Source: Microglena sp. YARC
Lineage: Eukaryota > Chlorophyta > Chlorophyceae > Chlamydomonadales > Chlamydomonadaceae
Length of the DNA: 64,000 bases
NCBI GenBank assembly: GCA_022414725.1
Contig: CM039463.1
Location: 37,594,816 to 37,658,815 of the forward strand
Reading direction: 5' to 3'
The number at the start of each line of letters is the position of its first letter. The first letter of the stretch is position 1. This document shows positions 22,482 to 33,104 of the stretch, in pieces. A program made the translations under genes and the position numbers. Below the pieces are notes generated by a model, which worked only from the letters and a program-made list of their open reading frames with translations, had not been told where the DNA came from and ran no database searches.

Positions 22482-22730
22482 TTTTTGATTCCGGAGTTAT
22501 GTGCAGAGCACAGTGACGAGGGAAGTCGGTGAGGATAAGATCTTTACAGTTAGATAAAGCATTCAATCAATGCGCTAGGAGGAAGTACTGAGATGGCGCG
22601 GCACCTTAGGGTACCGACATCAGATTCCGTGCCATAGCTGGCAGCGGCACTGCAGTACAGTGCTACAGGCTGGGAGACCTGTGCTCTCTAAGTCACTCTT
22701 AGGTTGAACCGGGAAGACCGGTGAATAACA
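22482..22730 (-). mobile_element. Copia-1, 3' LTR
   Basis: About 249 bp aligning with the 246-bp LTRs of Copia-2 (shared GCATTCAATCAATGCGCTAG, CCGTGCCATAGCTGGCAGCG, and the end GGTGAATAACA). Immediately after it lies TCCCCCCCAA, the complement of a polypurine tract, which fixes the element on the minus strand. The outer end is diverged. Confidence 0.8.
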
Positions 22731-25553
22731 TCCCCCCCAATTCCTGGTATTCATCATATTGGAGAATTCCGGGAATTAGAGAAAAACTAGAGGGACTTCA
22801 AAATCCTAAAAAAAACTAGAGGGACTTCAAACAAATGTTGGGTGTTTGCCAATCTACTACATCTAATATTATCATGGAAGAGCTGGGTAGAACCCCGTTG
22901 TGTTTTGCTTGGCTTAAACAAGCTTTGCGCTTCTGGAACAAGAACCATACATAAAGAAACCTGAGGATCTTCATTAGAATGGCTCTTGAGGAATCTTTTG
23001 ACTCCAACACTGGCTGGGTTCATGACTTGCGTTGTGCTCTCCACAAGCTAGGAATCCAGTAAAAACATCAACATTTTGGAGGCTGTCGATGTCGAAGGTA
23101 TTATGTCTGAAGTTTTTGAGTCATGGAGGTTTAAATACCCAAGTGACACCAATGCAGTTAGAGACATCCTGATGAGAGAAGGGTTGGCTTTAAACGCCTC
23201 GATACCAAAAATGGTTCCAGCCAACAGCAATGATGAGAATGGCTTGATTCCTTTACATCCGCCTTACATAAGCAGGATCAGATTCGTTTATAGCACAGTT
23301 TAGAATGGGTTCCCATTGGCTGAAACAGAAAGAATGAGGGTGGTGGATAGAGCACACATCCCTCGCTCAATGAACACTGTCAAATGTGTGGGTTCCAAAA
23401 ACTGAGGATGAAATGCATATGTTTGAGTGCCCTTTTTATAATGATATTCGCAACTCCGCTAACCAGAATCTGTTTAAGATATTTATATAAAGCATGTCCA
23501 TGAGGATACGACTTAACCGTATGGAATGTGGAATTCTGCGATTCCACATTCAGAACCTTTATGAATGGAAATGGCACTAAGGAAGTCTTTTTGGAGCAAC
23601 CTATGCCGACTATCTTTCTACTTGTAGAGAGCAGACAGGAAGCCCTGGACTGCTTAGTGGGCACCGTATATTTAATTATCCCTTTTTTTTTTCTTCTCTG
23701 AGACTTCTCATTTGTGTTAGCTTCTTACCTCCGCCACTGTAAGTGTTGAGATCTGGGTCCTGCTCTAAGGGGTTTAATACCTACGGCCACCAAATACGGT
23801 GGTTGGGAGTTTGGTTTGTTTTCCTCGACACCCCTGATGTAATGGGGTTTTTTTGCTTTGTGGTGCTTTTTTGCTTTTTGTTTAAAGCACAAGAGTCTCA
23901 TACACCCTCGCGGTGTCAAGTAGACTTTAACATGTAATGTAATGTAATGTAATGTAAAATATAAACTCCTCTAATTCCCGGGGGAGTTAAAAGAAACTAG
24001 AGGGACTATTTATATTCATAAACAGTTATGTTGTTTTAAATAATGTTTGGCTGCATTGTAAACGAAGTTAAGAGGACAAGCAGAATGGAATCCAAATGTA
24101 GGAAAGGTCATCTGGATCTGGTAGGGATGATCCATAGTGGATTTAGGCAAGTAGCTAGGAAGCAGCAGGAGATGGTTCAAGGGTAGCCTCTGGGACAGGA
24201 TCTCTGTCCAGTTCTAAACTAAAATAGAAGAAAGCATTCAGTCATGATGCAATCAATCAATATCTGGGAAAAGTCTGGATTTCGGATGCCTGTCAGGGTT
24301 GACTCAGAGGGGTTTCAGGCAATGTCAGGAATTTGACAAGATTAGTCAAGCTTGAGCTTTCCAATGCAGCCAATCTGTTCTCTGAATGCACAGAATTTGG
24401 ATCTGGGCAAAGCTTTGGTGAGCATGTCAGCCATGTTGGCAGCAATGGGAATCCAGTTGAGCTTGATGCCTTCTTTCTTGGATTGCTCCTTGAGGAAGTG
24501 GAATCTTGTTTCCATATGCTTGAGCCTGGAGGAGAGCTTGTCTTGGTTCCCATGCACTGAGTGGCAGCTTGGTTGTCACCATAATGGTGAGTGCAGGAGG
24601 CATGGTACCTGTGGCAGAGAACTGCAGTTTCCTCAACCACATTCCTTCCTGGGCTGCAGAGGTGGCTGCCATGAATTCAGCCTCTGTGGTGGACAAGGCA
24701 GTGGCAGATGCCTGGATTTTGGATGTCCATGAGATAGCCCCCCCGGTTGAGGAAGACATAGCCTGTTGTGGACTTCCTTGTGATAGGGCAGGCAGCATCG
24801 TCAGAGTCACAATATCCAGTGAGGAGCTTCTTGAGTGGGTGGTTAGGTAGATCCCATGGTCAGGTGTGTGGAGAGGTTATTTTGAGGGATGCCAGTTGCA
24901 GCTTCCATGTGGTCATGGAGGGGGGTGGGCACTGTGCCTGGCCAACCTGTTGACAGCTTGGGCAATGTCAGGTCTGGTGTTGACTGCCAGGTAGTTGAGG
25001 GATCCTACAATCTGAGCAAGAGGAAGGCCAGTGTATGGGGTGTCCTTTTCAGGGTAAGGGAGGGGGGCATCAGGCTGGAGTAGTGGAATGGGGCATCTGG
25101 TGCTGTTGGGCTCAGGAAGCATGCTATGTGCTCTAAGTAGGTCTTGGGTGAACTGGAACCCTGACAGATGTGGAGTGTTCCAGCAGTTGCAATTCTCTGG
25201 TGATTTCATAGCCTACAAACACAGATGGTTCAACCGAAAGGTCTCTTGGTATTGTAGAGCTTCATGATGGTTTCTTTGTACTGCTGTATAGATGATCCTT
25301 GTCAAAAGGACAGCAGGAGGAAGTCATCCACCCAGAGGAGGAACCTCAGATTAGGGGTCTTGTTGTTGGTCCAGGAGTAGGAACTAGGCCCATGGTCAAC
25401 CCATCAACTTCGTCTGTAAGCCAATGTCATGTCATGTCATGAGGCATTTCCACATGCGGCACACTCTGTGGTCTTGTTCAAATCCTGGGGGTTGAGAACA
25501 GTACAGTTTCTTTCTACTAACGCCATTGAAGTGAGGAATGCTGTAGGGAAACG
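22731..25553 (-). pseudogene. Copia-1 remnant (RT end to RNase H), truncated and frameshifted
   Basis: Minus-strand Copia pol fragment related to Copia-2. Recognisable pieces are the end of RT (near 25250-25550), LPLAQIVGSLNYLAVNTRPD (25000-25080), ALSTTEAEFMAATSAAQEGM of RNase H (near 24650-24710), and the C-terminal ANMADMLTKALPRS (near 24400). The frame is broken several times. Homology stops at about 25553, so gag, protease, integrase, most of RT and the second LTR are missing. A LINE fragment (22827-23956) is inserted between the LTR and the end of pol. Confidence 0.85.
22827..23956 (+). mobile_element. 5'-truncated LINE fragment with (AATGT)n tail, in Copia-1
   Basis: The last 280 bp (TAGCTTCTTACCTCCGCCAC ... 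CACCCTCGCGGTGTCAAGTA then (AATGT)n at 23932-23956) are the same 3' end as the fragment at 35039-35404. Upstream is a broken reverse-transcriptase C-terminus: with one frameshift near 23390 it reads EHCQMCG and EDEMHMFECPFYNDIR, the C-x2-C...H-x4-C finger typical of LINE proteins. AAACTAGAGGGACT occurs at 22813-22826 and 23994-24007 around the insertion. Confidence 0.7.
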
Positions 25554-26171
25554 CGCCAATCTCTGTACCGTCTCTGAGTGACTGTACCGTATCTCGGAGT
25601 GTCTGACGCGTACTGACTATGCTCGGACATCTGGGTTTTCCTCAGATATTCTCTTCCGCACCAAATCAACGCTTCAAGCACTTTAACAGAAGCCGAGCAA
25701 CACTCGCAACTCAATCGAGGCATCCCCGCATTTATAACGCCTGGCATCGCAACCAACCACTGACATGCACTTCAACAATCTCGGCGGAGCTCCAGGGAGC
25801 CAGGCGACACCTCGAAACTCACTCTCAATTTCGGATTGCGCAACTGGGGGCAGCTTAGCTAAGCGCCAACGTATACCAATTGCGCACAGCCAATAGCAGA
25901 TTATTAATGAATTGCATTAGCCACAAGCAGTTTTCGCGGCTTTCAGCTGAATTTTCTAGAGCCTGGGCGAATGATGATAGGGCGACGTCATCATGTCCCA
26001 TTGATCGCTGATCCCGTGTTAGTAAATAGCGTAGCCAGCGTCGCAACTTGGGACGTTTACAATCATATTTTCGGACGAGTTGCAGGGCAGCAAACGGGCG
26101 AGACTGAGGGTATTCGTCTGCAGGCACTGTAAAAAAACTCCCTTGGAAATGACGAGGTGCAGTCTACAACC
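25554..26171 (+). promoter_or_regulatory. unique, promoter-like stretch before a possible first exon
   Basis: Non-repetitive sequence with CCAAT (about 25889), GCGACGTCATCATG (a CRE-like ACGTCA core near 25983) and no array. Its place just upstream of an ATG in good context (ACCATGG) suggests a promoter. This is inference only. Confidence 0.3.
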
Positions 26172-26245
26172 ATGGCACAACCCAAGAAGTTTCCAATTCG
26201 CAGGTCTCTCGTCAAGCGCTACTGGAGGAGCACGAAGTGCTGGAG
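26172..26245 (+). CDS. host gene C, candidate first exon
   Basis: ACCATGG starts a 24-codon basic peptide (MAQPKKFPIRRSLVKRYW...) that ends at a donor TGGAG|GTGAAG with two bases of a codon left over. That phase matches the acceptor of the exon at 38863, but chance agreement is one in three and the intron would be 12.6 kb. Without splicing the frame stops two bases later (AGG TGA). The protein is not recognised. Confidence 0.35.
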
Positions 26246-27344
26246 GTGAAGATCCCGTGCTGGTGGGCTTGGGACATGGGGAAGGGGGCGAAGGGAAACG
26301 GAATGGTGGCTGGTGGAGGGGGGGGAGGCTGTGGTGGGTTGGGGGAGGGGCTGTGGTTTCCTGGGGAGATGGAATCTGTGGAGTGGGTGGGGGCAGAAAG
26401 GGCAGCTGTGGAGGCTGAGGTGTTGCTGGGAGCAGCATTGGTGGTGCTGGAGTTCCGGGTGGTGCAGGCGGCAGAAGGGTTGGGCACACATTTGCTGCTG
26501 GAGCATTCGACATCCAACTGCAGGGGGAAAGGAGGAGGGGGGGGGGGGGGGGAGGGGGGGGGGGGGGTGGGGGACTCTAGAGATCTGTGGTGGCAACTGC
26601 AGACCAGTTGAAAACTCACCACCTCCTGATTTCACAGCCCCAGCGCAATACAGCCCAACTCGCTCGCAACATAGAGAACATGTTGCGTGGCCTGCCTCTC
26701 CACTGACAATTATCTCCCCGACCCACCTATCTGCTGCACACACACGAGCACGCACGCACAAATCTCATCTGCACCCCCACACATACAGGCAGCTTTGGTC
26801 TCCTTACTCTTTGCATATGCATTCCTTCCACCACAAACACACTACCACCTCACATACATACGCACACTACCATGCACTCCTCAGCTACACGCACACCGCA
26901 GATATCCTGCATGACCTGCATCTCTACTGCCCCCACCCCTCCCCACTCCTTCCCCCTAAAAATAATCCCCACACATTCCCATGTGCTCTTTACCTCACCA
27001 ACACCCCACACCACATAAACACATATTGTGAGACCCACCCTTCTCCTATCACATCCACCCTCGTCTGTCCCTCTCGCCACCCCACACACACCCAAAAATC
27101 ACCACCATGCATAAACACACGCAAATACTGTGTGACCCACAATAACATTCATCCCCCCCCCCCCCCCCCCCCCCCCACACACACACAGACACACACACAC
27201 ACACAACACCACCACCACCACCACCAGATGCAGACACCACCTTTACACACCCAACCACCACCGCACACAAACGCAAACGCAAAATACTCTGTGACCCTCC
27301 TCCCCCCCCCCAACCCCAACTCCAAACCCGAACCCAGTTATGTG
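26246..27344. other. G-rich then CA/CCA-rich low-complexity DNA
   Basis: Poly-G/GGA tracts (26535-26572), then ACACAC/CACCAC microsatellite, with a C24 run at 27153-27176. The 353-codon plus frame is a composition artefact. Confidence 0.7.
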
Positions 27345-29570
27345 TTCATTTTGCAGGCAAATGCCTATGAGTGATATGTTTAGATTGCAGGCATGGCAGA
27401 CAATATGTAGAGCAGCTCCAGCTCATATGGTCTGTCCATTGCAGGCGCCAACCTTTTTATATTATATGTACAGCTGCAAGGCAGCTGCTAGTCCAGTGGC
27501 TTGCTATATGTACTGTAGACAACCAGCTGAATTAGTCATGTGCTCATATTCAGGCACCTGCCTAGTCTGGTGATCTGCAGAGTTGAAGTGTTGTGTTTAG
27601 ATTGCAGGCGTGGCAGACAATATGAAGAGCAGCTCCAGCTTGTATGGTCTGTCCATTGCAGGCGCCAACCTTTTTATATTATATGTACAGCTGCAAGGCA
27701 GCTGCTAGTCAAGTGGCCTGCTATATGTACAGCAGATGACCAGCTGAACTAGTCATGTGCTCATATTGCAGGCATCTGCCTAGTCTGGTGATCTGCAGAC
27801 TTGAAGTGTTATGTTTAGATTGCAGGTGTGGCAGACAATATGAAGAGCAGCTCCAGCTCGTATGGTCTGTCCATTGCAGGCGCCAACCTTTTTTTATATT
27901 ATATGCACAGCTGCTAGGCAGCTGCTAGTCCATTGGCCTGCTATATGTACTGTAGATGACCAGCTGAACTAGTCATGTGCTCATCTTCAGGCATCTGCAG
28001 AGCCTGTTGATCTGCAGAGTTGAAGTGTTGTGTTTAGATTGCAGGTGTGGCAGACAATGCGTAGAGCAGCTCCAGCTTGTATGGTCTGTCCATTGCAGGC
28101 GCCAACCTTTTTATATTATATGTACAGCTGCTAGACAGCTGCTAGTCCAGTGGCCTGCTATATGTACTGTAGACGACCAGCTGAACTAGTCATGTGCTCA
28201 TATTGCAGGCATCTGCCTAGTCTGGTGATCTGCAGACTTGAATTGTTGTGTTTAGATTGCAGGCGTGGCAGACAATATGTAGAGCAGCTCGAGCTCGTTT
28301 GGTCTGTCCATTGCAGGCGCCAACCTTTTTTACATTATATGTACAGCTGCTAGGCAGCTGCTAGTACTGTGGCCTGCTATATGTACTGTAGACGACCAGC
28401 TGAACTAGTCACTGGCTCATATTCAGGCATCTGCCTAGTCTGGTGATCTGCAGAGTTGAAGTGTTGTGTTTAGATTGCAGGTGTGGCAGACAATGCGTAG
28501 AGCAGCTCCAGCTTGTATGGTCTGTCCATTGCAGGCGCCAACCTTTTTATATTATATGTACAGCTGCTAGGCAGCTGCTAGTCCAGTGGCCTGCTATATG
28601 TACTGTAGACGACCAGCTGAACTAGTCACTGGCTCATATTGCAGGCATCTGCCTAGTCTGGTGATCTGCAGACTTGAATTGTTGTGTTTACATTGCAGGC
28701 GTGGCAGACAATATGTAGTGCAGCTCGAGCTCGTTTGGTCTGTCCATTGCAGGCGCCAACCTTTTTTACATTATATGTACAGCTGCTAGGCAGCTGCTAG
28801 TCCTGTGGCCTGCTATATGTACTGTAGACGACTAGCTGAACTAGTCACTGGCTCATATTCAGGCATCTGCCTAGTCTGGTGATCTGCAGAGTTGAAGTGT
28901 TGTGTTTAGATTGCAGGTGTGGCAGACAATGCGTAGAGCAGCTCCAGCTTGTATGGTCAGTCCATTGCAGGCGCCAACCTTTTTATATTATATGTACAGC
29001 TGCTAGGCAGCTGCTAGTCCAGTGGCTTGCTATATGTACTGTAGACGACCAGCTGAACTAGTCACTGGCTCATATTCAGGCATCTGCCTAGTCTGGTGAT
29101 CTGCAGAGTTGATTTTTTTTTGTTTAGATTGCAGGTGTGGCAGACAATGCGTAGAGCAGCTCCAGCTTGTATGGTCTGTCCATTGCAGGCGCCAACCTTT
29201 TTTATATTATATGTACAGCTGCTAGGCAGCTGCTAGTCCAGTGGCTTGCTATATGTACTGTAGACGACCAGCTGAACTAGTCACTGGCTCATATTGCAGG
29301 CAACTGCCTAGTCTGGTGATCTGCAGAGTTGAATTGTTGTGTTTAGATTGCAGGCGTGGCAGACAATATGTAGAGCAGCTGGAGCTTGTTTGGTCTGTCC
29401 ATTGCAGGCGCCAACCTTTTTATATTATATGTACAGCTGCTAGGCAGCTGCTAGTCCAGTGGCCTGCTATATGTACTGTAGACGACCAGCTGAACTAGTC
29501 ACTGGCTCATATTCAGGCATCTGCCTAGTCTGGTGATCTGCAGAGTTGAAGTGTTGTGTTTAGATTGCAG
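27345..29570. repeat. 218-bp tandem array repeating an intron-exon border
   Basis: Ten copies with TTTAGATTGCAG followed by G(C/T)GTGGCAGACAAT at 27391, 27608, 27826, 28045, 28263, 28481, 28699, 28917, 29135 and 29354. GCGTGG and GTGTGG variants partly alternate, giving a ~436-bp higher-order period. Each unit also has TCCATTGCAGGCGCCAACC and CATATT(G)CAGGCATCTGCC. The eleventh occurrence (29571) is the start of an open exon. Confidence 0.95.
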
Positions 29571-29792
29571 GCGTGGCAGACAATATGTATAGATGCTACC
29601 ATGCCCTTGATACAAAGGTTTGATCCTCATGACATTCAGGACCAACTGTACCCGGTACTGCCGGAAAGCCTAACAAATATGTTGGTTCTTGCGTGCCCAT
29701 CCGACAAGTGCCTTCCTACATTGCTTGATGCCAACCGAGGAAATGCTGGGCATATGTATGGCATCGCCTACTCCCAACTTACTAACCGTTAA
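29571..29792 (+). CDS. host exon embedded between two arrays (unknown protein)
   Basis: TTTAGATTGCAG| precedes 73 open codons ending in TAA at 29790-29792. The first 23 bases (GCGTGGCAGACAATATGTA...) are shared with every array unit, and then the sequence becomes unique. The translation (AWQTICIDATMPLIQRFDPH, then LYPVLPESLTNMLVLACPSD, CLPTLLDANRGNAGHMYG) looks like a folded protein, with no repeat-like composition. It may be the last exon of gene B or an exon of gene C. An alternative acceptor after TATAG (29593) would fit the end phase of the exon at 18878. The family is not recognised. Confidence 0.6.
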   Translation, partial: AWQTICIDATMPLIQRFDPHDIQDQLYPVLPESLTNMLVLACPSDKCLPTLLDANRGNAGHMYGIAYSQLTNR

Positions 29793-29834
29793 AAGGATTG
29801 GCATGTGTAGCTGCATGCATAGCATTGTGCCTGT

Positions 29835-31240
29835 ACCTTGCAGGCACCCCCCCTGATGAGATGTCGCTGCCTTTCCAATCTAGTGATCTGTAGAGTTGAA
29901 GTGTTGTATTTAGATTGCAGGCGTGGCCAACGATATGTAGAGCGTCTCCCGCGCTTACAGCCTGTGCTTTGCAGGCACCCCCCTGATGAGATGATCTGTG
30001 GAGCTGCCTGGCAGCTGCCCAGCCTGGCGCTCAGCTATTTGTACAGCAGTCCAGCTTTATAAGCGGCGTGTTCAGATTGCAGGCCGCTGCCTTTCCAGTC
30101 TAGTGATCTGTAGAGTTGAAGTGTTGTATTTAGATTGCAGGCGTGGCCAACAATATGTAGAGTGTCTATTGCGCTTACAGCCTGTGCCTTGCAGACACCC
30201 CCCTGATGAGATGATCTGTGGAGCTGCCAGGCAGCTGCCCAGCCTGGCGCTCAGCTATTTGTATAGCAGTCCAGCTGAATTAGCGGCGTGTTCAGATTGC
30301 AGGCTGCTGCCTTTCCAGTCTAGTGATCTGTAGAGTTGAAGTGTTGTATTTAAATTGCAGGCGTGGCCAACGATATGTAGAGCGTCTCCCGCGCTTACAG
30401 CCTGTGCCTTGCAGGCACCCCCCTGATGAGATGATCTGTGGAGCTGCCAGGCAGCTGCCCAGCCTGGCGCTCAGCTATTTGTATAGCAGTCCTGCTTATT
30501 TAGCGGCGTGTTCAGATTACAGGCCGCTGCCTTTCCAGTCTAGTGATCTGTAGAGTTGAAGTGTTGTATTTAGATTGCAGGCGTGGCCAACGATATGTAG
30601 AGCGTCTCCCGCGCTTACAGCCTGTGCCTTGCAGGCACCCCCCTGATGAGATGATCTGTGGAGCTGCCAGGCAGCTGCCCAGCCTGGCGCTCAGCTATTT
30701 GTACAGCAGTCCAGCTTAATAAGCGGCGTGTTCAGATTGCAGGCTGCTGCCTTTCCAGTCTAGTGATCTGTAGAGTTGAAGTGTTGTATTTAGATTGCAG
30801 GCGTGGCCAACAATATGTAGAGCGTCTCCTGCGCTTACAGCCTGTGCCTTGCAGACACCCCCCTGATGAGATGATCTGTGGAGCTGCCAGGCAGCTGCCC
30901 AGCCTGGCGCTCAGCTATTTGTACAGCAGTCCTGCTTATTTAGCGGCGTGTTCAGATTGCAGGCCGCTGCCTTTCCAGTCTAGTGATCTGTAGAGTTGAA
31001 GTGTTGTATTTAGATTGCAGGCGTGGCCAACAATATGTAGAGTGTCTATTGCGCTTACAGCCTGTGCTTTGCATACACCCCCCTGATGAGATGATATGTG
31101 GAGCTGCCAGGCAGCTGCCCAGCCTGGCGCTCAGCTATTTGTACAGCAGTCCTGCTTATTTAGCGGCGTGTTCAGATTGCAGGCCGCTGCCTTTCCAGTC
31201 TAGTGATCTGTAGAGTTGAAGTGTTGTACTGTAGGAGCCT
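29835..31240. repeat. 220-bp tandem array related to the 218-bp array
   Basis: Six copies with an exact 220-bp period (GCGTGGCCAA at 29921, 30141, 30361, 30581, 30801 and 31021). It shares TTTAGATTGCAGGCGTGG and GTGATCTG(C/T)AGAGTTGAAG with the upstream array but is otherwise diverged (CTTGCAGGCACCCCCCTGAT). Variants such as CAACGATATG/CAACAATATG partly alternate. Confidence 0.95.
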
Positions 31241-31525
31241 TATGTATTGGCAAACGGGTTGGGAAACGACCCTTTGCCAAACAGTACTAGGTATACAGCT
31301 TGAGACCACTCCAGGTGGTTGGACTTTGCCAATTAACGGTTACCATGGTACCTTGTCTACTAAGCCCTAGCAAGTTAAATGTTCCAGATTTGAATTGCTA
31401 TATGGTTTTATTTTAAGCAAGCTTAGGGAGACTACTTTTTGAGCTTGTACTTTACCTTGAATTTGGTCACATGTCTCCATCCAGCAATTTGACTGGCTGG
31501 AGACTTGTATCGGTCTGGCTACTAG
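31241..31525. repeat. Copia-2 left flank, duplicated at 37134-37390
   Basis: About 100 bp here (TATATGGTTTTATTTTAAGC ... AGACTACTT) match the sequence just right of Copia-2 at a diverged level, so Copia-2 sits in an older duplicated intronic segment. No gene. Confidence 0.5.
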
Positions 31526-31771
31526 TGTGAATTCCCGGAGTATGTGCAGAGCACAGAGACGAGGGGAAGACGGTAAGGATAAGATCTTTACAGATAGATA
31601 AGCATTCAATCAATGCGCTAGGAGAAAGTACTGGGATGCCGTGGTACCTCATGGTACCGGCATCAGAGTCCGTGCCATAGCTGGCAGCGGCACAGCAGTA
31701 CAGTGCAGCAGGGAGGAGTCCTGTGCACTCTAAGTCACTCTAGGTGAGCCGGTGAAGCCCGGTGAATAACA
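31526..31771 (-). repeat. Copia-2 3' LTR with adjacent polypurine tract
   Basis: 246 bp. The complement of TTGGGGGGGA (31772-31782) abuts its inner edge as the polypurine primer for plus-strand synthesis. Confidence 0.9.
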
Positions 31772-32939
31772 TCCCCCCCAATTCCTGGTATTCTTCATGT
31801 TGGAGAATTCCTGGAATTAGAGGAGTCTTAAGAAAAACTAGAGGGACTTAAAATATTCATAGGCTGTAGTGCTATGTATGATAAAACTTAACTGACTGGT
31901 GGACTGACTTAAGAGGGCAGGCTGAAACGGGTACATGTAAAGGCAGGATTGGTCCAAGAACATCCTGCAGGATAGGGTCTCTGCTCAAGGCTAAACTAAA
32001 TAGAAGAAAGCAGTCAGTAAAAGTGCAATCAATCAATATCTAGGGAAAAGCTTGAACTTTGGATTTGTCAGGAAATCTAGTATGGGCTCGGAGGGGCTGC
32101 AGAGGCATGTGTCAAGATTAGTCAAGCTTGATCTTTCCAGTGCAGCCAATCTGCTGTCTGAATACACAGAACTTGGACCTGGGCAGAGCTTTGTTGAGTA
32201 TGTCAGCCATGTTGGCAGCATTGGGGATCCAGTTGAGCTTGATGCCTTCTTTCTTGGATTGCTCTTTGAGGAAGTGGAATCTTGTTTCCATATGCTTGAG
32301 CCTGGAGGAGAGCTTCTCTTGGTTCCATGCACTGAGTGCAGCTTGGTTGTCACCATTAATGGTGAGTGCAGGGGGCATGGTATCTGTGGCAGAGAATTGC
32401 AGTTTCCTCAACCACATTCCTTCTTGGGCTGCAGAGGTAGCTGCCATGAACTCAGCTTCTGTGGTGGACAGGGCAGTAGCAGATGCTTGGATTTTGGATG
32501 CCCATGAGATGGCTCCCCCCTGGTTGAGGAAGACATAGCCTGTTGTGGACTTCCTTGTGATAGGGCTGGCAGCATGGTCAGAGTCACAGTAGCCAGTGAG
32601 GAGTTTCTTGGAGTGGGTGTAGGTGATCCCATGGTCAGGTGTGTTGGAGAGGTACTTGAGGATACCTGTGGCAGCTTTCATGTGGTCATGGAGGGGGTGA
32701 GCACTGTGCCTGGCCAATCTGTTGACAGCTTGTGCAATATCAGGTCTGGTGTTGACTGCCAGGTAGTTGAGGGATCCTACAATCTGGGCAAGGGGAAGAC
32801 CAGAGTCTGGTGTGTCCTTTTCAGGATAAGGGAGGGGAGCATCAGGCTGCAGTGGGATGGGGAACCTGGTGCTGTTGGGCTCAGGGAGCATGCTGTGTGC
32901 CTTGAGCAGGTCTTGAGTGAACCTGGATCAGAAAGGCTT

Positions 32940-33104
32940 CCCACATCAGAAAGGCTTACAGAGTTGTAGACTCCAACCATAAGATCTATGATGCTAGAGA
33001 CATCACCTTCAATGAGTCTGAGAACCTGGCAAGAAAGAATGGATTCCCAAGTGCAGATGCTGAAATTCTAGGCATGTATGAAGAAGACACCCCTGGTGAA
33101 CCTG
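32940..33104. repeat. 165-bp inverted duplication inside Copia-2
   Basis: Essentially the exact reverse complement of 34282-34446 in the same element. GTGAACCTG is shared between the inverted copy and the site where it was inserted, and ATCAGAAAGGCTT is repeated at the other edge. It interrupts pol. Confidence 0.9.

Noticed and set aside
24333..24850. Plus-strand frames over Copia-1 and Copia-2 RNase H
   Set aside because: They are antisense shadows of the minus-strand Copia RNase H, which matches the family motif by motif.
25855..26127. 90-codon minus frame as a divergent gene sharing the promoter at 25.6-26.1 kb
   Set aside because: No recognised family, no clear splice signals, and its length is not exceptional for this composition.
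26313..27374. 353-codon plus frame as a gene
   Set aside because: Composition follows G-rich then CA-rich low-complexity DNA. The frame shows no domain and crosses the start of the 218-bp array.
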